The notes beneath the pieces were generated by a model. The model had not been told where the DNA came from and did no database searches. It worked only from the letters and a program-made list of their open reading frames with translations. From positions 1-57,833 of the forward strand of contig JBFXCK010000012.1 of the NCBI GenBank assembly GCA_050182275.1: a DNA stretch of 57,833 nucleotides, given 5' to 3'. Made by a program: the position numbers and the translations under genes. Of this stretch, positions 33,855 through 42,662 are shown one piece after another. This stretch comes from JBFXCK01 sp050182275 (GTDB lineage: Bacteria; Pseudomonadota; Alphaproteobacteria; SHNJ01). The first letter of the stretch is position 1; the number at the start of each line of letters is the position of its first letter.

Positions 33855-35138
33855 ATGCTAGACCTAATTTTGCGTGGCTGTAATTTACCCGATAGCCGCA
33901 AAAATATCGACATCGGAATTAAAGGCGGCAAAATCATTGAGGTTGCCCCGAATATCGCAGCCAAAGGGGCTAAGGAAATCAACGCATCAGGCCGTTTGGT
34001 CAGCCCCCCTTTTGTCGATGCGCATTTTCATTTGGATGCGACCCTATCCTATGGAATTCCGCGGGTTAATAAAAGCGGCACGCTATTAGAGGGGATTCAA
34101 TTATGGGGCGAATTGAAACCCTTGCTCACCAAAGATGCCGTTAAAAGCCGCGCCCGCGAATATTGCCATTGGGCGATTGCGCGCGGGCTGTTGGCGATCC
34201 GTAGCCACATCGATATTTGCGATCCGCGCCTGTTGGCGGTGGAGGCGCTATTAGAAATCCGGGAAGAAATGAAGGAATATATCGACATTCAATATGTCGC
34301 CTTCCCGCAAGATGGCTATTACCGTTTTCCGGGCGCGGTAAAATTATTGGAGCGCGCGCTTGATATGGGCGTGGATGTGGTGGGCGGCATTCCGCATTTT
34401 GAACGCACCATGGCGGATGGCGCGGATTCGATGAAAGCATTATGTGAAATTGCGGCCAAGCGCAATTTGCTGGTCGATATCCATTGCGATGAAAGCGATG
34501 ATCCGATGTCGCGCCATATCGAGGCGCTTACGTATGAAACACAGCGTTTGGGTTTACATGGCCGTGTGGCGGGATCGCACCTGACCTCGATGCATTCAAT
34601 GGATAATTATTACGCCAGCAAATTGCTGGCGCTGATGGCCGAAGCTAAAATTCACGCCATTCCAAATCCTTTAGCGAATATGTGGCTGATGGGGCGGCAT
34701 GATACCTATCCCAAACGCCGCGGCCTAACACGCATTAAAGAAATGCGCGAACGCGGCATCAATGTGGCGCTGGGTCAGGATTCAACCCTTGATCCTTGGT
34801 ATTCTTTGGGCAGTGGTGAAATGCTGGAAGTGGCGCATATGGCGATTCATGCGGCGCATATGACCAGCATCGCCGAGATGACCGATTGTTTTTATGGCGT
34901 TACCTATCACGCCGCCAAGGCTATGCATTTGGAAGGTTACGGTTTAGAGGCGGGGTGCAATGCTGATTTGGTCGTCTTGCAGGCGTCTGATCCGATCGAG
35001 GCAATCCGCCTAAAAGCGCCTCGTTTATACGTCATGCGCCGTGGCAAGATCATTGCCCAAACCCCTGAAGTTAAAACGGAATTATTGCTGAGGCAGCCAA
35101 CCCAGCCGGTTCAGTTTTTACACGCTAAAGCGGCCTAA
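33855..35138 (+). CDS. CodA-like amidohydrolase (cytosine deaminase family)
   Basis: A 427-residue metal-dependent amidohydrolase that aligns along its length with E. coli CodA at an offset of four residues. His57 and His59 (DAHFHLD), a Gln near 152 (VAFPQDG), His and Glu in DIHCDESDD, His near 242 in GSHLTSMHS and Asp309 supply the metal and catalytic set. The residue after Asp309 is Ser310, where CodA has Asp314, and His before it is Gln308. CodA Asp314 contacts the base, so the substrate may not be cytosine. AAAGGAGAGGGG is a strong ribosome site. It is divergent from purB and its stop overlaps that of radC by 4 nt. Confidence 0.85.
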   Translation: MLDLILRGCNLPDSRKNIDIGIKGGKIIEVAPNIAAKGAKEINASGRLVSPPFVDAHFHLDATLSYGIPRVNKSGTLLEGIQLWGELKPLLTKDAVKSRAREYCHWAIARGLLAIRSHIDICDPRLLAVEALLEIREEMKEYIDIQYVAFPQDGYYRFPGAVKLLERALDMGVDVVGGIPHFERTMADGADSMKALCEIAAKRNLLVDIHCDESDDPMSRHIEALTYETQRLGLHGRVAGSHLTSMHSMDNYYASKLLALMAEAKIHAIPNPLANMWLMGRHDTYPKRRGLTRIKEMRERGINVALGQDSTLDPWYSLGSGEMLEVAHMAIHAAHMTSIAEMTDCFYGVTYHAAKAMHLEGYGLEAGCNADLVVLQASDPIEAIRLKAPRLYVMRRGKIIAQTPEVKTELLLRQPTQPVQFLHAKAA

Positions 35139-35851
35139 ATCAGGCCCAAAGCTTTAAAACTTGCATGGCCGCTTTGGCCGATAATGAGGTGGTCGTGAAG
35201 CTTAATATCGACCGCGGCAAGCGCCTTGATTAATTCCTTGGTCAATTGAATATCCTCTTTCGAGGGGCGCGGATCGCCGGAAGGATGATTGTGTACTAAT
35301 ACCAAAGCGGTCGCGTGCAATTCAAGCGCGCGCTTCACCACTTCACGGGCATAAAGCGGCGCGTGATTGATGGTGCCGATTTGCAAAACCTCATCGGCAA
35401 TCAAACGGTTTTTGCTGTCGACAAACAGCCCATGCACTTCTTCGACTTTGCGGTGGGCCAGGCGCGCATGGCAATAATCGAGCACGCTTTGCCAGGAGCT
35501 TAACAGCGGCTTATCAATTACCTGGCTTTGCGCCAATTTAAGCGCCGCGGCCTGCACGGTTTTTAGGGCGGCAATCGTGCTGTCGCCGACACCTTTCACG
35601 CTTTCAAGTTCGGCGGCGCTGGCGCTGATGACGCCGGCGAAATTATCGAATCTGCGCAGCAATTCCTTGGCCAGGGGCTTCATATCGCCCCTAGGCTTGG
35701 CCATGAATAAAATCATTTCCAGCAATTCATAATCGGCCAAGGCATCAACGCCGCCTTGTAAAAACCTGCCGCGCAACCGTTCGCGGTGGCCCAGATAATC
35801 GGGCGCTTCTTCGGCGGTTAATTCTAATCGGGCTTCAGCAAGTTTTTTCAC
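35135..35851 (-). CDS. radC: RadC-family JAMM protein
   Basis: A 238-residue protein with a helix-hairpin-helix region (LESVKGVGDSTIAALKTVQ) and a C-terminal JAMM metalloprotease-like domain (VLVHNHPSGDPRPSKEDI). Despite the name, a direct role in DNA repair is not established for the family. Length matches. It lies downstream of map with a gap of 6 nt and in the same direction, so the two may be co-transcribed. Confidence 0.93.
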   Translation of the reverse strand: MKKLAEARLELTAEEAPDYLGHRERLRGRFLQGGVDALADYELLEMILFMAKPRGDMKPLAKELLRRFDNFAGVISASAAELESVKGVGDSTIAALKTVQAAALKLAQSQVIDKPLLSSWQSVLDYCHARLAHRKVEEVHGLFVDSKNRLIADEVLQIGTINHAPLYAREVVKRALELHATALVLVHNHPSGDPRPSKEDIQLTKELIKALAAVDIKLHDHLIIGQSGHASFKALGLI

Positions 35852-35857
35852 GTGACC

Positions 35858-36691
35858 CTATGCCTTGTAAGGGGGGCGGTGCAGATTATGCGGCGATAGC
35901 GTAAAAATCTCAACCCCGGTTTCGGTGATTCCAACCGTATGCTCGAATTGCGCAGAAAGCGATTTATCTTTGGTGACCGCCGTCCAGCCATCGCTTAAGG
36001 TTTTGGTTTCAAAGCCGCCGATATTAATCATCGGCTCGATGGTGAAAATCATGCCGGGCTTTAATTTTAAGCCGGTGCCGGCCTTGCCGAAATGCAGGAC
36101 GCTAGGCGGGGCATGGAAAGTCTGGCCAATACCGTGGCCGCAGAAATCACGCACCACGGAATAGCGGTGCTTTTCGGCATAAGTTTGAATCGCATGGCCA
36201 ATATCGCCTAAAGTGGCGTTTGGTTTGGCGGCTTCGATTCCTTTCATCATCGCTTCATAGGTGACATCAATCAAACGGCGCGCTTTTAAGGGGGCGGCGC
36301 CGGCGATGAACATGCGGCTGGTATCGCCATACCACCCATCCAAAATAACGGTAATGTCGATATTCAGAATATCCCCATTTTGCAAAGTTTTGTCATTGGG
36401 AATGCCGTGGCACACGACATGATTGATCGAAGTGCAAATCGATTTCGGATAACCTTTATAGCCAAGCGGAGCGGGAATGGCGCCATGGTCGCGGATGAAT
36501 TTTTCACATGCCGCATCAAGTTCATTGGTGGTGATGCCGGGTTCGATTAGAGGCGTGATGAAATCAAGGGTGGCTGCCGCCAGTTGACCGGCTTTGCGCA
36601 TCGCGGCAAAACCCGAAGCGCCATGGTAAGTAATGCGTTCAGGGCGGTTTTCAGCCGCCAATACATCCATCGGGTCTAGGTGCGAATCCAT
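35858..36691 (-). CDS. map: Methionine aminopeptidase, type I
   Basis: A 277-residue enzyme that removes the initiator methionine. The metal ligands lie in DILNIDITVILDGWYGDTS, CGHGIGQTFHAPP, MIFTIEPMI and SAQFEHTVGIT, in the usual order. The ATG at 36691 is preferred to a TTG at 36721, which would overlap the divergent gene's control region; neither start has a clear ribosome site. The N-terminal 20 residues before ITYHG are longer than in E. coli MAP. Confidence 0.94.
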   Translation of the reverse strand: MDSHLDPMDVLAAENRPERITYHGASGFAAMRKAGQLAAATLDFITPLIEPGITTNELDAACEKFIRDHGAIPAPLGYKGYPKSICTSINHVVCHGIPNDKTLQNGDILNIDITVILDGWYGDTSRMFIAGAAPLKARRLIDVTYEAMMKGIEAAKPNATLGDIGHAIQTYAEKHRYSVVRDFCGHGIGQTFHAPPSVLHFGKAGTGLKLKPGMIFTIEPMINIGGFETKTLSDGWTAVTKDKSLSAQFEHTVGITETGVEIFTLSPHNLHRPPYKA

Positions 36692-36739
36692 AGCTATGAT
36701 ATAGTCGTAAATCCGAATCAACGCCAGAGGAGGATATAA

Positions 36740-37522
36740 ATGGCGGAAATAAAGGCGGCCGTTCTTATTATCGGCAATGAAGTTTTATCCGGGCGCACGC
36801 AGGACGCTAATCTGGCTTTTCTGGCCGATGCCCTTGGAAAACAAGGCGTTTTGCTGACCGAGGCGCGCGTGGTGCGCGATAAAGAAAAGGATATTGTCAG
36901 GGCGGTTAACGATTTGCGGGTTGCAAATGATTATGTGTTCACCACCGGCGGCATTGGTCCAACCCATGATGATATTACCATGGCCTCCATCGCTAAGGCT
37001 TTTAGCGTGCCGGTTGAAATCAACCCGGATGCCGAGGCAGCCTTGCATGCTTATTACGCTTCCTCGGGGCGGGAAGTTACACCCGAACGGTTGCGTATGG
37101 CAATGCAGCCAAGGGGTTCAAAAATTATTCCCAATCCCATCGGCGGCGGACCGGGGGCGGCGATTGAAAATGTTTTTATTTTGCCGGGCGTGCCTTCGCA
37201 AATGCAGGCGATGGCCGGGCCTTTGATTGAGCAGTTAAAAGGCGGTCCGGCTTTTCAAAGCATGGCGGTCACAACCGATTTATATGAAAGTGTGATTGCT
37301 AAAAGATTGGCGGCGATTCAAGCGGCTGACGCCCAGGTTGAGATCGGCTCTTATCCCCACAGCGATGGCGGGCGGTATATGGTCAGGCTGGTAGTACGCG
37401 GGCAAGAGGCGGCGCGCATTCAGCGGGCAGTGCAGGAAATTAGAGCAATGATTAAAGAATTAAACGGCAATATTTTAGACGCGCCGGCAACCTCGGGCGG
37501 GAAGCCGCAAGCTACTCGTTAA
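36740..37522 (+). CDS. CinA-like molybdopterin-binding domain protein
   Basis: A 260-residue protein equal to the N-terminal half of CinA (MoaB/MogA fold): AAVLIIGNEVLSGRTQDANL, FTTGGIGPTHDDITMASIAKAF and FILPGVPSQMQAM. The C-terminal nicotinamide-nucleotide amidase domain is absent, and no separate one is nearby. Stand-alone copies of this domain are common in alphaproteobacteria and their substrate is unclear. GAGGAGG upstream is a strong ribosome site. Its 3' end overlaps the convergent alr by 11 nt. Confidence 0.88.
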   Translation: MAEIKAAVLIIGNEVLSGRTQDANLAFLADALGKQGVLLTEARVVRDKEKDIVRAVNDLRVANDYVFTTGGIGPTHDDITMASIAKAFSVPVEINPDAEAALHAYYASSGREVTPERLRMAMQPRGSKIIPNPIGGGPGAAIENVFILPGVPSQMQAMAGPLIEQLKGGPAFQSMAVTTDLYESVIAKRLAAIQAADAQVEIGSYPHSDGGRYMVRLVVRGQEAARIQRAVQEIRAMIKELNGNILDAPATSGGKPQATR

Positions 37523-38654
37523 TATAGCGCCGCTTATGTTTGCGCCCTAGATAGCACAAAATTTCGGTAACGCGGGTTTTAGCTTCGCCGGCCAAATGAT
37601 TGACGGTGTAATGTTCGTTTAAAATCGCCACCGGCTGGCCCACTTGCATCAAATGGGGCGGCAAATCGGTAATATCAATGGTGATTAAATCCATTGAAAC
37701 GCGGCCCGCTACCGGCACTTTATGCTGGCCAATCCACACCGTGCCCGAATTGCTGAGGCTGCGTTGATAGCCATCGGCAAAGCCGCCGCCCAAAGTAGCA
37801 ATACGGCTGGGGCGTTCGGCCGTCCAGGTGCAGCCATAGCCAACCGTGCCGCCGATGGGCACTTCCTGAATTTGTAAAACCGGAAATTCCAAGTATAAAA
37901 CCGCTTTTAATGGATTGGCTTTTGGCGGATGCGGGTTCATGCCGTAAATAGAGGAGCCGATGCGCACCATATCGAATAAATATTCCTGGCCCAAAAAACT
38001 GCCCGAAGAAGCTGCCAGCGAAGCAGGCGCTTTAGGCAAAACAGAAAGCGCATAATTGAAGTTTTTCAATTGTTCCCGGTTGGTGGGATGGTTAGGCAAA
38101 GCCGGGATGGCCAAATGGCTCATCCATAAGCGCAGCTCAATGCCGCTTAGCAAATCGGGCGTGGCGGCCAATTTTTCGATTTCCGCCTTTGGCATGCCCA
38201 GCCGGTTAAGGCCGGAATCGACATGCCCAACCGCTTTGACAGTGGCCTTAATTTTGGCGGCGTAATTGGCGATCTCGGCCAACTGCCCCAAATGGTTGAA
38301 AGTGGGAATTAAATTATATTCGGCAAAAGCTGGCATGGCGCCAGGGGCTGGACCGTGAAGGACGATAATTTCGGTATCGGGTAAAGCTTGGCGAAGCTCG
38401 ATGCCTTCTTCCAGCCAGGCGACAAAAAAAGTTTTGCAACCTTCGGCCGCCAGGGTCTCGGCGACTTTGACCATGCCCAGCCCATAGGCATCGGCCTTAA
38501 CCACGGCGGCACAAATAGTGGGTTTTATTTTATCGGACAAATAATTGTAGTTATAGCGCAATGCCGCTAAATCAACGGAGAGCCGGGGGCCGGTTAATGC
38601 ATCGGCCTTAGATAGGCTAGCTGTGGCGGGCAGGGAGTTGCTGATTTTGGGCAT
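37512..38654 (-). CDS. alr: Alanine racemase
   Basis: A 380-residue PLP enzyme that makes D-alanine for peptidoglycan. Lys53 in VVKADAYGLG carries PLP. The VGYGCTW segment holds the catalytic Tyr, followed by AERPSRIATLGGGFADGY. An open frame extends upstream to 38813, but it lies inside dnaB; the ATG at 38654 overlaps the dnaB end by 38 nt and gives a normal family length. The pairing dnaB-alr is usual in this class. Confidence 0.93.
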   Translation of the reverse strand: MPKISNSLPATASLSKADALTGPRLSVDLAALRYNYNYLSDKIKPTICAAVVKADAYGLGMVKVAETLAAEGCKTFFVAWLEEGIELRQALPDTEIIVLHGPAPGAMPAFAEYNLIPTFNHLGQLAEIANYAAKIKATVKAVGHVDSGLNRLGMPKAEIEKLAATPDLLSGIELRLWMSHLAIPALPNHPTNREQLKNFNYALSVLPKAPASLAASSGSFLGQEYLFDMVRIGSSIYGMNPHPPKANPLKAVLYLEFPVLQIQEVPIGGTVGYGCTWTAERPSRIATLGGGFADGYQRSLSNSGTVWIGQHKVPVAGRVSMDLITIDITDLPPHLMQVGQPVAILNEHYTVNHLAGEAKTRVTEILCYLGRKHKRRYINE

Positions 38655-40143
38655 AGTTGTCAAACTTCGTGGTGGAGCCGTCGAAGAATAGCAGAACTTT
38701 GCCGATGGGGCCATGGCGTTGTTTGCCGATAATGACTTCCGCCTGGTTGGCGATGGTTTCCATGGTTTGACGCCATTTGTTATAGCGCTCGTCAAATTCG
38801 CCCGGCGTTTCATCGCCGCGCGGCGATGGCTCTTCGCGCTGGCGGTAATATTCTTCGCGGTAAACGAACATCACCACGTCGGCGTCTTGCTCGATCGAGC
38901 CGGATTCGCGTAAATCGGAGAGTTGCGGGCGTTTGTCATCGCGCTGTTCAACTTGGCGGGACAATTGCGAGAGGGCGATTACAGGCACATCCAATTCCTT
39001 GGCAATCGCCTTAATGCCCCTAGTGATGGCCGATAATTCCTGCACCCGGTTTTCGGACGAGGCGCCCGCCGCCGCGGTTAAAAGCTGCAAGTAATCGACC
39101 ACAATCATGCGCAGGCCGTGGGTTCGGGCCAAACGCCGCGCGCGGGTGCGCAGCGCGCTAATGCTTAAAGCGGGGGTATCATCAATATACAGCGGCACGC
39201 GCATTAACGCATGGGCGGCGCCTGCTACTTTAGCGAATTCATCATGGCTTAAATCGCCGCGGCGGATTCTTTCCGAAGGAATATCGGCCTGTTCGGCGAT
39301 AATGCGGGTTGCCAATTGTTCGGCCGACATTTCCAGCGAAAAGAAAGCAACCACGCCTTTATCGACCGCCGCATCGCCATTGGCTTTTTGATCGTCATGG
39401 CAGCGTTTAGCTACATTGAAAGCGATATTGGTGGCCAAGGCGGTTTTACCCATCGAAGGGCGGCCGGCCAAAATAATCAAGTCGGATTTAAATAAACCGC
39501 CCAGCTTGCTATCCATGTCGATAAAGCCGGTGGCGACGCCGCCCAACTGGCCGTCGCGCTTGAAAGCGGCGCCTGCCAAATCCATTGCTTTGGTCAGGGT
39601 TTGTTCGAAAGTTTGAAAGCCGCCATCGACATAGCCGGTGGTGGCTAGTTCGAATAGGCGCTGTTCGGTCGATTCGATTTGGTTGCGGGCATCGCGGTCG
39701 ACTTTGGGGTCATAGGCGTCATTGACCACACGTTCGCCGATATCAATCAATTGACGGCGCAAGAAAAGGTCGTAGACCAAGCGGCCATAATCGTCGGTAT
39801 TGACGACGGACACCACAGCAGCGGCCAGCTTGCTTAAATATTGAGCGCCGCCGACATTATTTAAGGCCGGATCGTTTTCAAAAAAAGGCTTAAGCGTAAC
39901 GGGGTTGGCGATTTGACCGCGCTCAATCAATTTGGCGATTGCATCGAAAATTCTTCCATGCACCGGATCGGCAAAATGTTCGGCAATCAGATATTCGGAA
40001 ACTTTTTCATAAGCGCGGTTATTTACCATCAATGCGCCAAGGAGGGCCTGTTCCGCCTCGAAATTATGGGGTGGGGTGCGATAGGGAACCGCTTCGTTCC
40101 CGCCCGCTCTTAATACCGCAACGCTCGTACCTGTTATACTCAT
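38617..40143 (-). CDS. dnaB: Replicative DNA helicase DnaB
   Basis: A 508-residue hexameric helicase that unwinds DNA at the fork. The N-terminal domain (PHNFEAEQALLGALMVNNRAY) is followed by the RecA-like motor with Walker A GRPSMGKTALATNIA, VVDYLQLL and the C-terminal RESGSIEQDADVV. No intein is present and length is normal. It follows rplI after 120 nt with its own predicted promoter. Confidence 0.97.
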   Translation of the reverse strand: MSITGTSVAVLRAGGNEAVPYRTPPHNFEAEQALLGALMVNNRAYEKVSEYLIAEHFADPVHGRIFDAIAKLIERGQIANPVTLKPFFENDPALNNVGGAQYLSKLAAAVVSVVNTDDYGRLVYDLFLRRQLIDIGERVVNDAYDPKVDRDARNQIESTEQRLFELATTGYVDGGFQTFEQTLTKAMDLAGAAFKRDGQLGGVATGFIDMDSKLGGLFKSDLIILAGRPSMGKTALATNIAFNVAKRCHDDQKANGDAAVDKGVVAFFSLEMSAEQLATRIIAEQADIPSERIRRGDLSHDEFAKVAGAAHALMRVPLYIDDTPALSISALRTRARRLARTHGLRMIVVDYLQLLTAAAGASSENRVQELSAITRGIKAIAKELDVPVIALSQLSRQVEQRDDKRPQLSDLRESGSIEQDADVVMFVYREEYYRQREEPSPRGDETPGEFDERYNKWRQTMETIANQAEVIIGKQRHGPIGKVLLFFDGSTTKFDNYAQNQQLPARHS

Positions 40144-40204
40144 TGCAGAATCTTAACCCTATTTTGCACCGCTGTTTAGACTTCAAGATGGGCAAGTTTA
40201 CTTA

Positions 40205-40210
40205 ATTATA
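40205..40210 (-). promoter_or_regulatory. Possible -10 element of dnaB
   Basis: A perfect TATAAT is read on the minus strand here, about 60 nt upstream of the dnaB start. No good -35 hexamer is placed 16-18 nt away, so this is a weak call. The rplI terminator just upstream makes a separate dnaB promoter plausible. Confidence 0.45.
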
Positions 40211-40240
40211 CACAGCATGGGGGCCATTGGCTGTGCGCGG

Positions 40241-40271
40241 AAGAAAACCGAATAATATTAATATTATTCGG
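40241..40271 (-). terminator. Intrinsic terminator at the end of rplI
   Basis: A perfect 24-bp palindrome at 40248-40271, with half site CCGAATAATATT, is followed on the minus strand by TTTTCTT (40247-40241). It includes the rplI stop codon at 40264-40266. The hairpin is AU-rich in its upper part, which is unusual, but the C/G base and T run support termination of the rpsF operon. Confidence 0.7.
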
Positions 40272-40914
40272 CCGTATCTTCTTTATCAGCTTTAGCTTTC
40301 TTCGCCCTTTTCTTCGGCTTTTCGGATTCTTCTGGAGCGGCTTCAGCTTCGGGCGCTTGTTCGGTTTTAGCTTTTCTGCCTTTTGGCGCCTCATCGGCTT
40401 TCATTAAGGGCGGCATTTCGCCCAAGGGGCGGCCGGCTTTAACGGCAGCCGCTTGCTGATCCGCTTCTTCCTGGCTGCGGGCGACGTTCACAAGCACCGA
40501 AAGCTGAATTTCAGGGTGCAAGGAAATCGGCAAGGGATAGATACCGATAATTTTAATCGCCTTATCAATCGCAATTTGCTGACGGCCAATGGTAAAGCCG
40601 GCTTGGGTAATAGCTTCTGAAACATCGCGCGCGGTGACTGAACCGTAAAGCTGGCCGGCTTCGCCGGATTGACGGATTAGGGTTACCGACAAGCCCTCCA
40701 TCTTTTGGGCGACTTTGGCGGCTTCGTCTTTGCGCTTTAAGTTTTCGGCCTCTAATTGCGCGCGTTGTTTTTGGAAAACCGCGCGGTTGTTATCATTGGC
40801 GCGCAAGGCTTTTTTCCGCGGCAATAAGAAATTGCGGGCGTAGCCGGGCTTCACCGCTACTTCATCACCCATTTGGCCAAGGCCGGGAATACGTTCGAGT
40901 AAAATAACTTGCAT
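40264..40914 (-). CDS. rplI: 50S ribosomal protein L9
   Basis: A 216-residue ribosomal protein. The N-terminal 23S rRNA-binding domain MQVILLERIPGLGQMGDEV continues into VKPGYARNFLLPRKKAL. The C-terminal domain includes LYGSVTARDVSEAI and is followed by an extra tail of about 60 residues rich in Lys, Ala and Glu, seen in many alphaproteobacterial L9 proteins. The second of two nearby ATG codons (40914) is chosen since GGAG lies 8 nt before it, while the first has only 2 nt. Confidence 0.96.
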   Translation of the reverse strand: MQVILLERIPGLGQMGDEVAVKPGYARNFLLPRKKALRANDNNRAVFQKQRAQLEAENLKRKDEAAKVAQKMEGLSVTLIRQSGEAGQLYGSVTARDVSEAITQAGFTIGRQQIAIDKAIKIIGIYPLPISLHPEIQLSVLVNVARSQEEADQQAAAVKAGRPLGEMPPLMKADEAPKGRKAKTEQAPEAEAAPEESEKPKKRAKKAKADKEDTAE

Positions 40915-40936
40915 GTTCATTTCTCCGTTTTCGTTT

Positions 40937-41872
40937 TTACCTGTTTTCAATTGGTGCACGGTTCAGCCAGGGCTCGATCAAGCCCACCAAAGCCAGCAGA
41001 AAAATAATTAATTGACCAAAAATTAAACTTAACGCCAGCAATGCCAAATAAAACGCGCCCAAAGATTTTTTGGCGTTTTCACCTTGCCCCAGGCGGCGGT
41101 GCACATAGCCAAGGCCGGCGAAACAGAAAGGCACCGTCAGCACCAGCAAACCGCCCACGCCATAAGTGGACCAGGGCATGGGCAGAAGCGAAATTACCAG
41201 CGAAGCCGCCAAAATCCATAATAAAGATTGGGGCAAATGGATATCGGCTATGTCGGGCGAGGGGCGCGCGGCGCTGCGGCTGCGCGTCAATATGCCCTGG
41301 GCGATTGCGGCGACGCAAAGAGTGATGAACAGCCAAATATGCAGGAAAATGCCGGGAATAATATCGACCAGATTTTGCACCCAATTTTCCATGGTTTCTT
41401 GCATTTCGGGCGGCGCGCTTTGTTGCAGCATGACGCTTGCGGTTTGGCTGAAAGTTTCCCGCAGTGAAATAGCATTTTCGCTGTTCCAGAATTGCTGGGC
41501 GCCAAGCAGGAAAAACAGCGTTAAGATGGTAAAGCCATATATGATAAGCCCGGCCGGATACCAAGTAACTTTGCCATTATCATTGCGCGACATCAGCGCT
41601 AAGTGGGCCAATAGCAAGGCGGGTACGCCAGCCAGCAAAATAAAGCCAACCGCAACCGGCATGCCGGCAAAGAATAGAACCACCGCCGCCACCACGCAGC
41701 CCAGCAGCGCGGGGATCAAGCCGCGGCTTAAGGCCAGCAAAAATAACGGCAATTGAGCCAAGCTAAATAACAACCCGCCCATAAATCCCAAACCGTTCGG
41801 CGCGACAGTGCATACCGCGCTTAATACGCCGGCGGTTAGGATAAAAAGAAGATCGCGGGGGGTTAATTGCAT
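40937..41872 (-). CDS. DUF2232 (YybS-like) membrane protein
   Basis: A 311-residue protein with about eight membrane helices. The family occurs between rpsR and rplI in alphaproteobacteria, as here, and is thought to be a membrane protein of unknown role. The sequence has no transporter or enzyme motif that I recognise. It starts 1 nt after the rpsR stop and ends 22 nt before rplI, so it belongs to the ribosomal operon. Confidence 0.8.
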   Translation of the reverse strand: MQLTPRDLLFILTAGVLSAVCTVAPNGLGFMGGLLFSLAQLPLFLLALSRGLIPALLGCVVAAVVLFFAGMPVAVGFILLAGVPALLLAHLALMSRNDNGKVTWYPAGLIIYGFTILTLFFLLGAQQFWNSENAISLRETFSQTASVMLQQSAPPEMQETMENWVQNLVDIIPGIFLHIWLFITLCVAAIAQGILTRSRSAARPSPDIADIHLPQSLLWILAASLVISLLPMPWSTYGVGGLLVLTVPFCFAGLGYVHRRLGQGENAKKSLGAFYLALLALSLIFGQLIIFLLALVGLIEPWLNRAPIENR

Positions 41873-41873
41873 T

Positions 41874-42176
41874 TTAAACCGAAACGTAAGGCAGCAGGCC
41901 TAAGAAACGGGCGCGCTTAATGGCCTTGGCCAATTCACGTTGTTTCTTCGGGCTGACACCGGTGATGCGGGAGGGCATCATCTTACCGCGTTCAGATACG
42001 AAACGGGATAATAGGCGCACATCCTTGTAATCGATCTTTGGCGCATTGGCCGAGGAAAACGGGCAAGATTTGCGGCGGCGGAAATAAGGACGGGCGCCGC
42101 CACGGCCGCCGCGCTGGGATGAGTCGCCATCATCGCCAGTGGGTTTGGGACGGGGAGCGGTTGCATAAGCGGTCAT
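41874..42176 (-). CDS. rpsR: 30S ribosomal protein S18
   Basis: A 100-residue ribosomal protein that pairs with S6 on the platform of the 30S subunit. RRKSCPFSSANAPKIDYKD, LLSRFVSERGKMMPSRITG and KAIKRARFLGLLPYV are the family signature. The N-terminal 30 residues, rich in Gly and Arg, are an extension typical of alphaproteobacteria. AAGGAG precedes the ATG. Confidence 0.97.
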   Translation of the reverse strand: MTAYATAPRPKPTGDDGDSSQRGGRGGARPYFRRRKSCPFSSANAPKIDYKDVRLLSRFVSERGKMMPSRITGVSPKKQRELAKAIKRARFLGLLPYVSV

Positions 42177-42197
42177 AAAATTCTCCTTTAAATTTGA

Positions 42198-42605
42198 TTA
42201 AACGGCCGGAACGATGGGTTCGATTTCAGAGGCGAAATCAAAACCTTCTTCGCTGTCGCCAAAGCCGGCGCCTTCATCGCGCTGTTTTTGTTTCAGCATG
42301 GCCGAGGGGCCTTTTTCGAGTTCTTCGACGCGCACGGTTAAAAAACGCAACACATCCTCATTGAAGCGCATTTGACGTTCCAATTCCGCAATCGCCGCCG
42401 GTTCGGCGTCGATGTTCAAGAGGGTGTAGTGCCCTTTGCGGTTCTTGTTGATTGGGTGTGATAGATTGCGCAAGCCCCAATATTCCGAGGATGCAACTTT
42501 GCCGCCGTTTTTTTGGATAATTTCGCTAAAGCTTTTGGTTAAGCTTTCAACTTGAGACGCGGCCACATCTTGCCGCGCGATAAACACGCTTTCATAAAAC
42601 GCCAT
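42198..42605 (-). CDS. rpsF: 30S ribosomal protein S6
   Basis: A 135-residue ribosomal protein, first gene of rpsF-rpsR-DUF2232-rplI. YESVFIARQDVAASQVE opens the protein, with EYWGLRNLSHPINKNRKGHY in the middle. The C-terminal tail after residue 105 is acidic. The ATG at 42605 has GGAGCC upstream; an in-frame start at 42686 is rejected because its leader would be translated through a hairpin with non-S6 sequence. Confidence 0.96.
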   Translation of the reverse strand: MAFYESVFIARQDVAASQVESLTKSFSEIIQKNGGKVASSEYWGLRNLSHPINKNRKGHYTLLNIDAEPAAIAELERQMRFNEDVLRFLTVRVEELEKGPSAMLKQKQRDEGAGFGDSEEGFDFASEIEPIVPAV

Positions 42606-42627
42606 TTTTGGCTCCCTATGGGTAAAG

Positions 42628-42646
42628 CCGGTGGCACCATTGCCAC
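42628..42646 (-). promoter_or_regulatory. Hairpin with CCG in the rpsF leader, possible S6:S18 site
   Basis: On the minus strand GTGGCA (42646-42641) pairs with TGCCAC (42636-42631) around ATGG, and the triplet CCG directly follows (42631-42629). Known rpsF leaders bind the S6:S18 complex through a hairpin with a CCG element. The resemblance is noted by eye and has not been tested by a covariance search. Confidence 0.4.
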
Positions 42647-42662
42647 TAGCAAGGAGACGAGT

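Noticed and set aside
38655..38813. N-terminal extension of alr
   Set aside because: It is fully inside the conserved end of dnaB and has non-family sequence.
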